Positions 1 to 5,399 of a stretch of DNA of 5,399 bases are shown piece after piece; position 1 is the first letter of the stretch; every line of letters begins with the position of its first letter. The stretch lies in assembly GCA_013375405.1 (NCBI GenBank), contig JABXJU010000259.1, positions 1-5,399 on the forward strand. The letters run 5' to 3'. Origin of the DNA: Candidatus Helarchaeota archaeon. GTDB lineage: Archaea; Asgardarchaeota; Lokiarchaeia; Helarchaeales; HEL-GB-A. A program made the translations under genes and the position numbers. The notes under the pieces are model-generated. The model had not been told where the DNA came from and searched no databases. It worked only from the letters and a program-made list of their open reading frames with translations.

Positions 1-1188
1 ACGGCCCATATCACCGAGAATACGCAAATTCAAACGGTGAAAATCGAAACGAATTATACGGGTTCGGTATCGAATTATACGATGACACTCTTGAGTGGAT
101 CCCTACAGGATGGTGTCTGGAATTTCACGTTTGACAATTATCCTGACAATAATCTCATCCTCTATCGAATATTTGCGCTGGATGTATTCGGGAATGCTAA
201 TACTACGGTACAAGCTGGTTTTGGGATCGTTGATACCCTTGAACCGAATATAGTGAGCATAACGCAGGATCCAGCTATTCCAGCCTATCAAGATATCGTG
301 AATGTGACGGCGCATATCACGGATAATGTACAAATTCAAACGGTAAAAATCGAAACGAATCACACAGGGACCTTATTTAATCATACGATGACGCTCTTGA
401 GTGGATCCCTACAGGATGGTGTCTGGAATTTCACGTTTGATAATTATCCGGTGAATCGATCTATTGTTTATCGGATTTTTACGTTGGATATGTTCGATAA
501 TGTTAATGCTTCGATTCAATTTAGTTTCGGCTATTTTGATATTATCGAACCTAATATTCTGAGTGTCACACAAGATCCAGTGGTTCCCGCCTATCAGGAT
601 ATTGTGAATGTGACGGCACACATCACTGATAGTACACAAATCCAAACGGTATATATTGAAACGAATTATACGGGGACTTTAACGAATTATTCGATGTCAT
701 TTAAGAGTGGATCATTACAAGATGGTGTCTGGAATTTCACATTTATCAATTATTCACTCAATAAACTCATTACCTATCGGATTTTTGTGATCGATGTATT
801 TGGGAACACGAACGCTTCAGAGCAATTTAGTTTTATAGTCTTTAAACCCACTGATGGAAAATGGCCTCATTTCATAATTTTCATTATTTTCTTTCTAATT
901 TTTGGGAGTGTTGCTACCGTCGGCACTATGAGGTTCATTTTAAAGCGCAAGAGACAGAAAGGTCCAAGTATAATGAAATCCGAATATAGATCACGTTTGA
1001 AGCACAAACTTCATACTGATTTTCCAGAGGGGGTTTATGTTATATCAACTGAGGTTATGGAGAGGATAAATCGAATCGTTGGGCTAACAGAAGCTGAGAG
1101 GGAACTCTTAATACAAGATTTAACATTTATGGGTGAAGAAGAAGCAACACAATGGATAGATGAAATCGAAAAATCTTTAAAGCCCTGA
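1..1188 (+). CDS. Membrane-anchored surface protein with tandem Ig-like repeats (5' partial)
   Basis: The reading frame is open from the first base, so the true start lies upstream; 395 codons and the TGA stop (1186-1188) are in the window. Residues 2 to about 280 (numbered from base 1) are nearly three copies of a 102-residue beta-rich unit. Each copy carries TAHITD, QIQTV, SGSLQDGVWNFTF, YRIF and D-P-x-x-P-A-Y-Q-D-I-V-N-V-T motifs, a pattern expected of an Ig-like or fibronectin-like fold. I count 16 N-x-S/T sequons, all before the membrane helix, which fits a heavily N-glycosylated exterior. Residues about 288-310 form one hydrophobic helix (WPHFIIFIIFFLIFG), followed at once by basic FILKRKRQK, a stop-transfer signal that places the C-terminus in the cytoplasm. 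The tail of roughly 75-80 residues is charged and mostly helical, ending in LTEAERELLIQDL and WIDEIEKSL; I recognise no domain in it. Likely role is surface adhesion, recognition or S-layer association, by inference. The regulator gene starts 32 bp downstream. Product family is fairly sure; ligand is unknown. Confidence 0.88.
   Translation, partial: TAHITENTQIQTVKIETNYTGSVSNYTMTLLSGSLQDGVWNFTFDNYPDNNLILYRIFALDVFGNANTTVQAGFGIVDTLEPNIVSITQDPAIPAYQDIVNVTAHITDNVQIQTVKIETNHTGTLFNHTMTLLSGSLQDGVWNFTFDNYPVNRSIVYRIFTLDMFDNVNASIQFSFGYFDIIEPNILSVTQDPVVPAYQDIVNVTAHITDSTQIQTVYIETNYTGTLTNYSMSFKSGSLQDGVWNFTFINYSLNKLITYRIFVIDVFGNTNASEQFSFIVFKPTDGKWPHFIIFIIFFLIFGSVATVGTMRFILKRKRQKGPSIMKSEYRSRLKHKLHTDFPEGVYVISTEVMERINRIVGLTEAERELLIQDLTFMGEEEATQWIDEIEKSLKP
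4..840 (+). repeat. Tandem 306-bp coding repeat (units at 4-309, 310-615, 616-840)
   Basis: The codon for the Ala of the AHIT motif recurs at 4, 310 and 616, an exact 306-bp (102-codon) period. The third unit is incomplete at its 3' end, where the membrane anchor replaces the linker. Units 1 and 2 share a 47-base stretch without a mismatch (88-134 and 394-440), flanked by mostly synonymous differences. Unit 3 is more diverged but keeps a 20-base match over the D-G-V-W-N-F-T coding core. Unit 1 begins at the window edge, so more copies may lie upstream. Confidence 0.95.
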
Positions 1189-1220
1189 TCGCCCTTTATT
1201 AGTACCGGGGATAAACCACT

Positions 1221-1946
1221 GTGACAACTGAAGAATACAGTAAGAAGGGGATAAGAAAAGAACAACTAAATAGTCTTCATAAGAATGTCCTTCAAGTGGC
1301 AAATAAATTAAAGCAAAAAAAGAAAATTGTGGATGTAATAATACTTTTTGAAACTTGCTGTAAAGAACTCCCGAATCCCGAACCAGCAATAGATCAAGCC
1401 ATCCGTGATCTTTATCGAATGAGGTATTTTATTAGAGGAAGACAGCTGTTTAGAGACGATATCCTTACCAATGACAGAAGAAAAAATATATATGAATATA
1501 TTTTAAAATATCCAGGAGCTCATGAACGAGAAATTCGTAAAACTTTTCAATTAGGAGCTTTTATTGCGAGACACCATCTAAATTTACTCGTTAAATTTAA
1601 TTTTCTTCGAAAAAGAAGTTACCAAAATAAGGCAATTTTTTTCCCCTCTGATTTTGAAGAAACGCAGGAAGAAAAAACCATACTCTTAAGGAATGTATTG
1701 AATAAGACCATTTATGAATGTATTAAGGAGCATGAGCAACTTAGAATTGCAGAGTTAAAGGACCAACTTCAAATACCTTATTCAACTGCTCAAGCCCATT
1801 TAATACGACTCTTAGATGGAGGATTAATTAAGAAAATAATGAAAGATAATATGATATATTATGTTGCATCCAATATTGAAATTCAAGAGGAAACTATAGA
1901 AGTGAAAAAGGAATTAAATGGTTTTATTTCATCCGAAAAGAGCTAA
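1221..1946 (+). CDS. Tandem winged-helix DNA-binding transcriptional regulator (COG3398-like)
   Basis: This is a 241-residue soluble protein, probably a DNA-binding transcription regulator in the cytoplasm. The first clear winged helix is at residues 86-145: RRKNIYEYILKYPGAHEREI, then a recognition-helix region with ARHHLNLLVKFNFLRKR and a wing ending AIFFPSDF. This is the archaeal pattern (R-x-x-I-x-x-x-I-x-x-x-P-G-x-H-x-x-E-I) of proteins with two predicted HTH domains. The second is at about 157-217: TIYECIKEH, IAELKDQLQIPYSTAQAHL, IRLLDGGLIKK and the wing MIYYVAS. Residues about 20-82 (VIILFETC, IDQAIRDLYRMRYFIRG) may be a third, degenerate unit. No membrane helix or ligand domain is visible. 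The start is GTG at 1221: an in-frame TAA at 1212-1214 excludes anything earlier, and the next in-frame ATG is at codon 67, inside conserved-looking sequence. A weak GGGG (1207-1210) sits 10 bases ahead. The 32-bp gap and shared strand suggest cotranscription with the surface protein. Targets cannot be told from sequence. Confidence 0.85.
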   Translation: MTTEEYSKKGIRKEQLNSLHKNVLQVANKLKQKKKIVDVIILFETCCKELPNPEPAIDQAIRDLYRMRYFIRGRQLFRDDILTNDRRKNIYEYILKYPGAHEREIRKTFQLGAFIARHHLNLLVKFNFLRKRSYQNKAIFFPSDFEETQEEKTILLRNVLNKTIYECIKEHEQLRIAELKDQLQIPYSTAQAHLIRLLDGGLIKKIMKDNMIYYVASNIEIQEETIEVKKELNGFISSEKS

Positions 1947-1971
1947 GAATTTGAATTTGTATGAATAAATC

Positions 1972-1998
1972 TCTATTTTTTTATAATAATTATTTTTT
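1972..1998 (+). terminator. Possible oligo-T terminator after the regulator gene
   Basis: Shortly after the regulator's stop codon are runs of seven T (1976-1982) and six T (1993-1998) separated by a short A/T palindrome, AATAATTATT (1985-1994). Archaeal RNA polymerase commonly terminates at T-rich tracts without a strong hairpin, so this is a reasonable end for the plus-strand transcript. It overlaps the last codons of the convergent minus-strand gene, whose stop is at 1990-1992. AT-rich chance sequence is the alternative. Confidence 0.35.
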
Positions 1999-3318
1999 CG
2001 GACGATATTGGAAATCTTCACGCATTTTTTCCACGCTTTTCATATCAACACCAGCTTCATCTGCCACAGATCGGAGCGACGATCTTTGTTTGACCCTAGT
2101 CTTAGATTCTTCGGTATATTCCTTCCATAAAAATTCCGTATGGCGTCCATGTTTTCTGCTAATTATTATATTAGGGGAGACATCCTCTTTACGTGAATCA
2201 AGTGTCAAATCTAAATAGGCTCCTTCCAATACCTGCTCGAAAGTCAGTCCTAAATCTTCTAATTTGAATCTCCCTTTCGGATCATCTGGATAAGCCGTAT
2301 CTAATAATTCGGGCTGCTGATCAGCATTCTTATATACGTTCTTATCTCGCGTCCTTGGAGCGCCGCGGCCATAAGATTGATAGGGCATAACCATACCTTT
2401 TCGTTCCCATTTGTTCCGCATGAATGAAAAACATTCGGGGACGGTTTCGTTTATTAATGGGTGCGCATCCTTTTCAATTGGATGGAGATATAAACGATGT
2501 TCAGTAAAGAGCCCAGACATGATTTCAATAAATTTGCTGCTCATACTTGCCCCGCCATAACCAAAACTGCCAACCATGGGCGGTGCAGGCCACCAATTGA
2601 ACCAATAATCCTTTAATTTGTAAGCAGTTTTAGAAGCTATTCCATCGAACATGAAGGATAATACCTCATACGAGGATGCCTCAAGAACCATATTCAGACC
2701 GGCACTGCACCATGTTACAACAATACTGTAAGCACTTTGATTCCATTGAGGCGTCCTTTCATTCCGTGCATCACAAAGAGTTGCTATAATGCGATCTGCA
2801 GCTTGATCTAAATTTTTACTTCTTCGTGGAATATCTTTTAACTTATAACCCAATTTCATGTGACGTCTATTAAAAAATTCATCATCACGGTTTATAACCC
2901 ACCAATCGACAGGAATCCCATCTTCTAAATGGAGATTTAAAGCGAACAGACATTCCCCATCTTCAAAATCATGGATAAATAAAAAGGTGGTATCCGAACT
3001 CTCGCCAAAAAGTAGTTTCATGACACCCTGCTGGAGATCGCTCCTAATTGCCAAAACGACGGGAAAAAATGCAAAAGTTAAAATTTTATCGGCCTGCGAA
3101 TCAGGTATTTTCCCTCCTAGAACATCTCTCGCGGTGAATATCGATTCATTTAATCGAATCGTTGAAAGATCGTAGATCATTTTTCCAAATTCTGAAAAAA
3201 ACTGCTTGAGAAATTCCCATCCATGTTCCTTGAACATTTCCCAAATATTCGTTCCTAAGGGTAAGTGATATTTTGTGGGTATCTCATCAGAAATTTCACC
3301 AAACGTATGTTGTGTCAT
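1990..3318 (-). CDS. Uncharacterised 442-residue protein with Trp-rich core and C-terminal HTH-like segment
   Basis: I do not recognise the family. The start ATG is at 3318, preceded on the minus strand by AGGATAAG, a plausible short Shine-Dalgarno; the stop TAA is at 1990-1992. The protein looks soluble, with no signal peptide and no convincing membrane helix. Residues 79-95 (ILTFAFFPVVLAIRSDL) are hydrophobic but short and interrupted. Notable stretches are an acidic beta-like segment FLFIHDFEDGECLFALNLHL (112-131), VDWWVINRDDEFFNRRH (137-153), and an aromatic, glycine-rich centre with DYWFNWWPAPP (237-247) and GSFGYGGASM (250-259). A basic, proline- and tyrosine-containing region follows (MPYQSYGRGAPRTRDK, 311-326). 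The last 40 residues are basic and contain SLRSVADEAGVDMKSVEKM (414-432), which fits a helix-turn-helix spacing (V-A-x-x-A-G-V-x-x-x-x-V). It is convergent with the regulator (43-bp gap) and divergent from the acyl-CoA synthetase gene. The long intact frame supports a real gene; function is unknown. Confidence 0.85.
   Translation of the reverse strand: MTQHTFGEISDEIPTKYHLPLGTNIWEMFKEHGWEFLKQFFSEFGKMIYDLSTIRLNESIFTARDVLGGKIPDSQADKILTFAFFPVVLAIRSDLQQGVMKLLFGESSDTTFLFIHDFEDGECLFALNLHLEDGIPVDWWVINRDDEFFNRRHMKLGYKLKDIPRRSKNLDQAADRIIATLCDARNERTPQWNQSAYSIVVTWCSAGLNMVLEASSYEVLSFMFDGIASKTAYKLKDYWFNWWPAPPMVGSFGYGGASMSSKFIEIMSGLFTEHRLYLHPIEKDAHPLINETVPECFSFMRNKWERKGMVMPYQSYGRGAPRTRDKNVYKNADQQPELLDTAYPDDPKGRFKLEDLGLTFEQVLEGAYLDLTLDSRKEDVSPNIIISRKHGRHTEFLWKEYTEESKTRVKQRSSLRSVADEAGVDMKSVEKMREDFQYRPKK
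2023..2082 (-). other. HTH-like motif at the C-terminus of the uncharacterised protein
   Basis: Codons 413-432 encode SLRSVADEAGVDMKSVEKM plus one flanking serine. The pattern S-x-x-x-V-A-x-x-A-G-V-x-x-x-x-V-x-x-M resembles the first two helices of LacI-type HTH domains. It sits in a Lys/Arg-rich tail, which suits nucleic-acid contact. It is only about 20 residues long and could equally be an unrelated helical hairpin, so this is a weak call. Confidence 0.35.
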
Positions 3319-3380
3319 CTTATCCTATCCCTTTGTATGATAGTATCCTTATTACCATTTTTGGACAAAGAAGCATTTTT

Positions 3381-3393
3381 TATTTTATCCTTC
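3381..3393 (-). promoter_or_regulatory. Candidate BRE/TATA promoter for the uncharacterised minus-strand gene
   Basis: Read on the minus strand this is GAAGGATAAAATA: a purine-rich element like an archaeal BRE followed by an A/T-rich TATA-like octamer. It lies about 63-75 bases upstream of the ATG at 3318, which would place a start site some 25 bases downstream and leave a leader of roughly 40 bases. The whole region is AT-rich, so chance matches are likely. Confidence 0.3.
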
Positions 3394-3465
3394 AGTAAAA
3401 TAACTTCGCTTATATTATCCTTTAACGAAACAGCATTTCAGTATTGTCGTAATTTCTCGAAAACT

Positions 3466-3501
3466 GTATCAAAGATACCATATAATATCCAAGATACCAT
3501 A
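3466..3501. promoter_or_regulatory. Possible operator: 11-bp direct repeat plus short inverted repeat
   Basis: The 11-mer AAGATACCATA occurs at 3472-3482 and again without mismatch at 3491-3501, a 19-bp spacing close to two helical turns, so both copies would face the same side of DNA. The first copy overlaps a perfect inverted repeat GTATC-AAA-GATAC (3466-3478). The pair ends just upstream of a TATA-like element at 3506-3514, the usual place for an archaeal activator or a repressor that blocks TBP/TFB. The binding factor is unknown. Confidence 0.4.
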
Positions 3502-3503
3502 AC

Positions 3504-3516
3504 CTCTATAAAAAAG
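3504..3516 (+). promoter_or_regulatory. Candidate TATA promoter for the acyl-CoA synthetase gene
   Basis: CTCTATAAAAAAG contains TATAAAAAA (3507-3515), the best TATA-box match in the divergent intergenic region on the plus strand. A start site about 25-30 bases downstream would give a leader of roughly 60-65 bases before the ATG at 3602. Position is plausible but the region is AT-rich and no experiment supports it. Confidence 0.35.
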
Positions 3517-3584
3517 CGAGGGTAAGGGATTCGTGGAAAAATTTTAATGAATAAACTAGAAGGTTCTTGAGAGAATTTATCTCA

Positions 3585-3590
3585 TTGGAG
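3585..3590 (+). promoter_or_regulatory. Shine-Dalgarno-like site of the acyl-CoA synthetase gene
   Basis: TTGGAG carries the GGAG core and ends 11 bases before the ATG at 3602, slightly longer than usual spacing. It supports that ATG as the start: an in-frame TAG lies at 3557-3559, there is no ATG between it and 3602, and the encoded N-terminus begins where this family normally begins. Confidence 0.45.
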
Positions 3591-3601
3591 TTTCGTTATC
3601 G

Positions 3602-5068
3602 ATGAAGAAACTGGAACTTATTGATTATTTTTTCCATCCGAAAAATGTTGCTCTAATCGGGATGAGTCGTAATTTAATGGGTCCGTCAGGCATGATTCTC
3701 TCGAATATTCTAAAGGGAGAGTATAAAGGGCCGCTATATTTAGTTAATAAATCAATTGAGGCAGGAAAAAAAATCCTAGGCCTTCCAGTAAAACGAAAGT
3801 TAGAGGAAATTGATTCGGAGTTAGATTTAGCATTTGTCATTGTTCCGTCACGATCGGTCCCTGAAGTGCTGGAAGATTGTGGTAAGCAGAATGTTAAAGC
3901 CGTAGTTATTATTTCTTCGGGATTTGGGGAATCTGTGGATTACGACGCAGAAAAACTTGTTTTGCAAGATCAAATTATTAGAATTGCACGAAAAAATGGA
4001 TTTGTATTTGCAGGTCCTAATTGTAATGGGGTTTGGAGTGATGCAGTTTCGTTAAATGCGATTTTTGGGCCTAGAGTTCATAATTTATCCGGGCATATTT
4101 CTTATGTTACCCGAGGAGGCACCGCAGGAGTTTTCGCCATGATTGAAACGCGGGTTCGAGGTATTGGAGTTACAAAATTTTTAAATCTTGGCGATTCTGC
4201 AGGCTTAAAAATTCAAGATTTGATCGAGTATTATGGTCAGGATTCTGAAACCAAAGTAATTGGTGTCTATTCTGAAGGTGGTGGCGGACAGGACATCATA
4301 CAAATTGCGAAAGAAGTCACAAAAATTAAGCCAGTAGTTGTTTACAAATCCGGGGTGACAGATGCAGGTAGGAGAGCTGCTTTAAGTCATGTAGGTGCAA
4401 TAGCGGGGGAATATAGTGATAAAATTTTTGAAGGTGTTGTAAAGCAGGCTGGTTTAATTCCAGCAGATAGTATTGACGAGCTTGTAGATATTTGTACGGC
4501 TTTTTTAATAACAAATATTCCTAAAGGAAGAAAAATTGGAATACTTACACCTGCTGGAAGTCTAGGAGTCATGGCGACCGATGCAATGGTTAAATATGGG
4601 GGATTAAATGTTGCCCCTCTACCTCCTGAAATTATTGCTAAAATTAATCATATGCTTCCGGAGTATTGGAGTCATAACAATCCTATCGATGTCACAGATT
4701 CTATGAACTTCACAGTTTTTACTAGAATTGTTAAAATGCTCTTACAACATGATAATTTTGATGGGCTCTTACTTTTATTAGGGGATTTTGGAGACACTCG
4801 AGGGAAGTACGTCGATTTCGGCCTCTTAGACGCAAATTATGAGGTTATGATTCAGTATATTAAGGAAAATGTTAGAAAAATGCGAAGATATATAGAAAAA
4901 TCAGAAAAACCTGTCTTCTTTTTAGGAGAATTTGGGGGAAATGACGAATTGCAAAAATACCTAAGAACACACAAAATCCTTGTCCTACCAGAATTTCGGA
5001 GAATTGCTCGCACTTTTTCAGCTCTTGTTGAATGGTATGAGCACTCAAAAAAAGTTCAATTGGATTAA
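3602..5068 (+). CDS. Acyl-CoA synthetase (NDP-forming) alpha-subunit-type protein; acetate--CoA ligase (ADP-forming) family
   Basis: Members of this family convert acyl-CoA, ADP and phosphate to acid, CoA and ATP in the cytoplasm, through a phosphohistidine on the alpha subunit; in archaea this yields ATP from acetyl-CoA and related thioesters. The order fits the alpha subunit. A CoA-binding Rossmann domain (about 8-145) has PKNVALIGMSRN, VNKSIEAGKKILGLPV, VIISSGFGE and GPNCNG (138-143). A first flavodoxin-like subdomain (about 150-290) has YSEGGGG (223-229), KPVVVYKSG and SHVGAIAG, with the likely phosphorylated His at 263. A second subdomain (about 305-440) has TPAGSLGVMATDA (316-328) and NPIDVT (360-365). 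The 488 residues match an unfused alpha subunit; the ATP-grasp beta part is absent and is not in the window, so a partner elsewhere would be needed. Oddities: TRGGTAG (170-176) stands where S-Q-S-G-A is usual, SHVG where SHTG is usual, and the T-N-A-G-G-P-G motif is altered. Family is sure; substrate is open and reduced or altered activity is possible. Confidence 0.93.
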   Translation: MKKLELIDYFFHPKNVALIGMSRNLMGPSGMILSNILKGEYKGPLYLVNKSIEAGKKILGLPVKRKLEEIDSELDLAFVIVPSRSVPEVLEDCGKQNVKAVVIISSGFGESVDYDAEKLVLQDQIIRIARKNGFVFAGPNCNGVWSDAVSLNAIFGPRVHNLSGHISYVTRGGTAGVFAMIETRVRGIGVTKFLNLGDSAGLKIQDLIEYYGQDSETKVIGVYSEGGGGQDIIQIAKEVTKIKPVVVYKSGVTDAGRRAALSHVGAIAGEYSDKIFEGVVKQAGLIPADSIDELVDICTAFLITNIPKGRKIGILTPAGSLGVMATDAMVKYGGLNVAPLPPEIIAKINHMLPEYWSHNNPIDVTDSMNFTVFTRIVKMLLQHDNFDGLLLLLGDFGDTRGKYVDFGLLDANYEVMIQYIKENVRKMRRYIEKSEKPVFFLGEFGGNDELQKYLRTHKILVLPEFRRIARTFSALVEWYEHSKKVQLD

Positions 5069-5095
5069 ATTTAGCCCTAAAATTTATCTCTTTGT
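5066..5095 (+). terminator. Weak candidate terminator after the acyl-CoA synthetase gene
   Basis: From the stop codon onward, TAAATTT (5066-5072) and AAATTTA (5080-5086) form an inverted repeat around AGCCCTA; an alternative tighter pairing is TTTAG-CC-CTAAA (5070-5081). It is followed by a pyrimidine-rich stretch (ATCTCTTTG), not a clean T-run. The arms are A/T only or short, so stability is low. Confidence 0.25.
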
Positions 5096-5129
5096 AGTAT
5101 CTATCTTTTCAATTTAAGTAATTCATGTG

Positions 5130-5142
5130 TGACGATACGTCA
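5130..5142. terminator. Perfect 5-3-5 inverted repeat between convergent genes
   Basis: TGACG-ATA-CGTCA is a perfect inverted repeat in an otherwise AT-rich 74-bp gap. It directly abuts the stop codon (5143-5145) of the minus-strand gene. Its position between two convergent genes suits a bidirectional transcript end, but neither strand has a T-run after it, so an intrinsic terminator is not established and a protein-binding site is possible. Confidence 0.25.
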
Positions 5143-5399
5143 TTAAGAGCTATATGCAGATGAAAGGTATCTGTCTCCTGATACTATTAATGAAACTAAT
5201 TTATCAAAATCCTCCCCATAATCTTGAGATTTTCGAAGACTTCGTAAAACGGAGCTCTCCTTATCAAAGTATTCCTTATATAATTTAGGTTTTAAAGAAA
5301 TGAGTGTGATAATAGGTGCTAAGAGAAACAACGCAAATATTTCTAAGGAATAATAAAAATAATTCTCTAGATAGGGGATCATAACAGAAAAGATTTTGT
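5143..5399 (-). CDS. C-terminal part of a probable membrane protein (5' partial)
   Basis: On the minus strand a frame is open from the right window edge to TAA at 5143-5145, giving at least 84 residues. A Met codon at 5380-5382 could be the start, but the 17 bases before it hold no Shine-Dalgarno and stay open, so I read it as the end of a longer gene. One hydrophobic segment (YSLEIFALFLLAPIITLISL) is followed by KPKLYKEYFDKE, a basic then mixed-charge stretch, and a polar tail of about 45 residues (LRSLRKSQDYGEDFDKLVSL). This suits a last transmembrane helix with a cytoplasmic tail. No family is recognisable. It is convergent with the acyl-CoA synthetase gene. A chance open frame cannot be excluded because of the short length. 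Confidence 0.5.
   Translation of the reverse strand, partial: KIFSVMIPYLENYFYYSLEIFALFLLAPIITLISLKPKLYKEYFDKESSVLRSLRKSQDYGEDFDKLVSLIVSGDRYLSSAYSS

Noticed and set aside
103..645. Two similar minus-strand frames (103-363 and 409-645) inside the surface-protein repeats.
   Set aside because: They resemble each other only because they are antisense to the 306-bp repeats; the plus-strand frame carries the coherent protein.
4..840. Possible CRISPR-like or mobile repeat because of regular spacing.
   Set aside because: The period is 306 bp, in frame throughout and fully translated into a conserved protein unit; there are no short repeats separated by unique spacers.
1961..2218. A plus-strand 85-residue frame, downstream of the regulator and antisense to the orphan gene's end.
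   Set aside because: It is a shadow frame of the 442-residue gene, with low-complexity Ser/Phe-rich content and no domain.
3265..3525. A plus-strand frame of 86 residues with hydrophobic stretches across the start of the minus-strand gene and the intergenic region.
   Set aside because: It overlaps the N-terminus of a long convincing gene and both candidate promoters, its composition is what AT-rich sequence yields, and it has no clear ribosome binding site or recognisable motif.
1221..5068. A defence island or mobile-element explanation for the unusual orphan gene and neighbouring regulator.
   Set aside because: I see no transposase, integrase, terminal inverted repeats, nuclease or NTPase motifs, and the adjacent acyl-CoA synthetase is ordinary metabolism.

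Overview
The window most resembles a low-GC archaeal genome, and an Asgard (Lokiarchaeia-like) archaeon is my best guess. Three things suggest this. There is a surface protein of tandem Ig-like repeats dense in N-glycosylation sequons with a C-terminal membrane anchor. Next to it is a tandem winged-helix regulator of the archaeal COG3398 style. There is also an ADP-forming acyl-CoA synthetase alpha subunit, a typical archaeal energy-conserving enzyme. The assignment is from family resemblance and composition only; no rRNA or other marker gene is present.

Layout. (1) Positions 1-1188, plus: the 3' part of a large surface protein whose start lies before the window. It has almost three copies of a 102-residue repeat, one transmembrane helix and a cytoplasmic tail of about 75-80 residues. 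(2) 1221-1946, plus: a GTG-started regulator with two, perhaps three, winged-helix modules. It lies 32 bp downstream of gene 1 and is probably cotranscribed. (3) 1990-3318, minus: a 442-residue protein of no family I recognise, convergent with gene 2, with a Trp-rich core and a C-terminal helix-turn-helix-like segment. (4) 3319-3601: a 283-bp AT-rich divergent intergenic region with candidate promoters for both flanking genes, an 11-bp direct repeat at 19-bp spacing and a short inverted repeat. (5) 3602-5068, plus: a 488-residue NDP-forming acyl-CoA synthetase alpha-type protein that keeps the phosphorylatable histidine but differs from consensus in neighbouring motifs; no beta (ATP-grasp) subunit is in the window. 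(6) 5143-5399, minus: the C-terminal end of a probable small membrane protein, running off the right edge.

How the genes relate. Genes 1 and 2 plausibly form a surface-protein plus regulator pair. Genes 3 and 4 share a divergent control region, which permits co-regulation but does not prove a shared pathway. The most interesting unexplained items are the orphan gene 3, the motif-divergent synthetase alpha subunit with its repeat-bearing upstream region, and the exact 306-bp repeat array in gene 1. I see no mobile element, CRISPR array, tRNA or rRNA.
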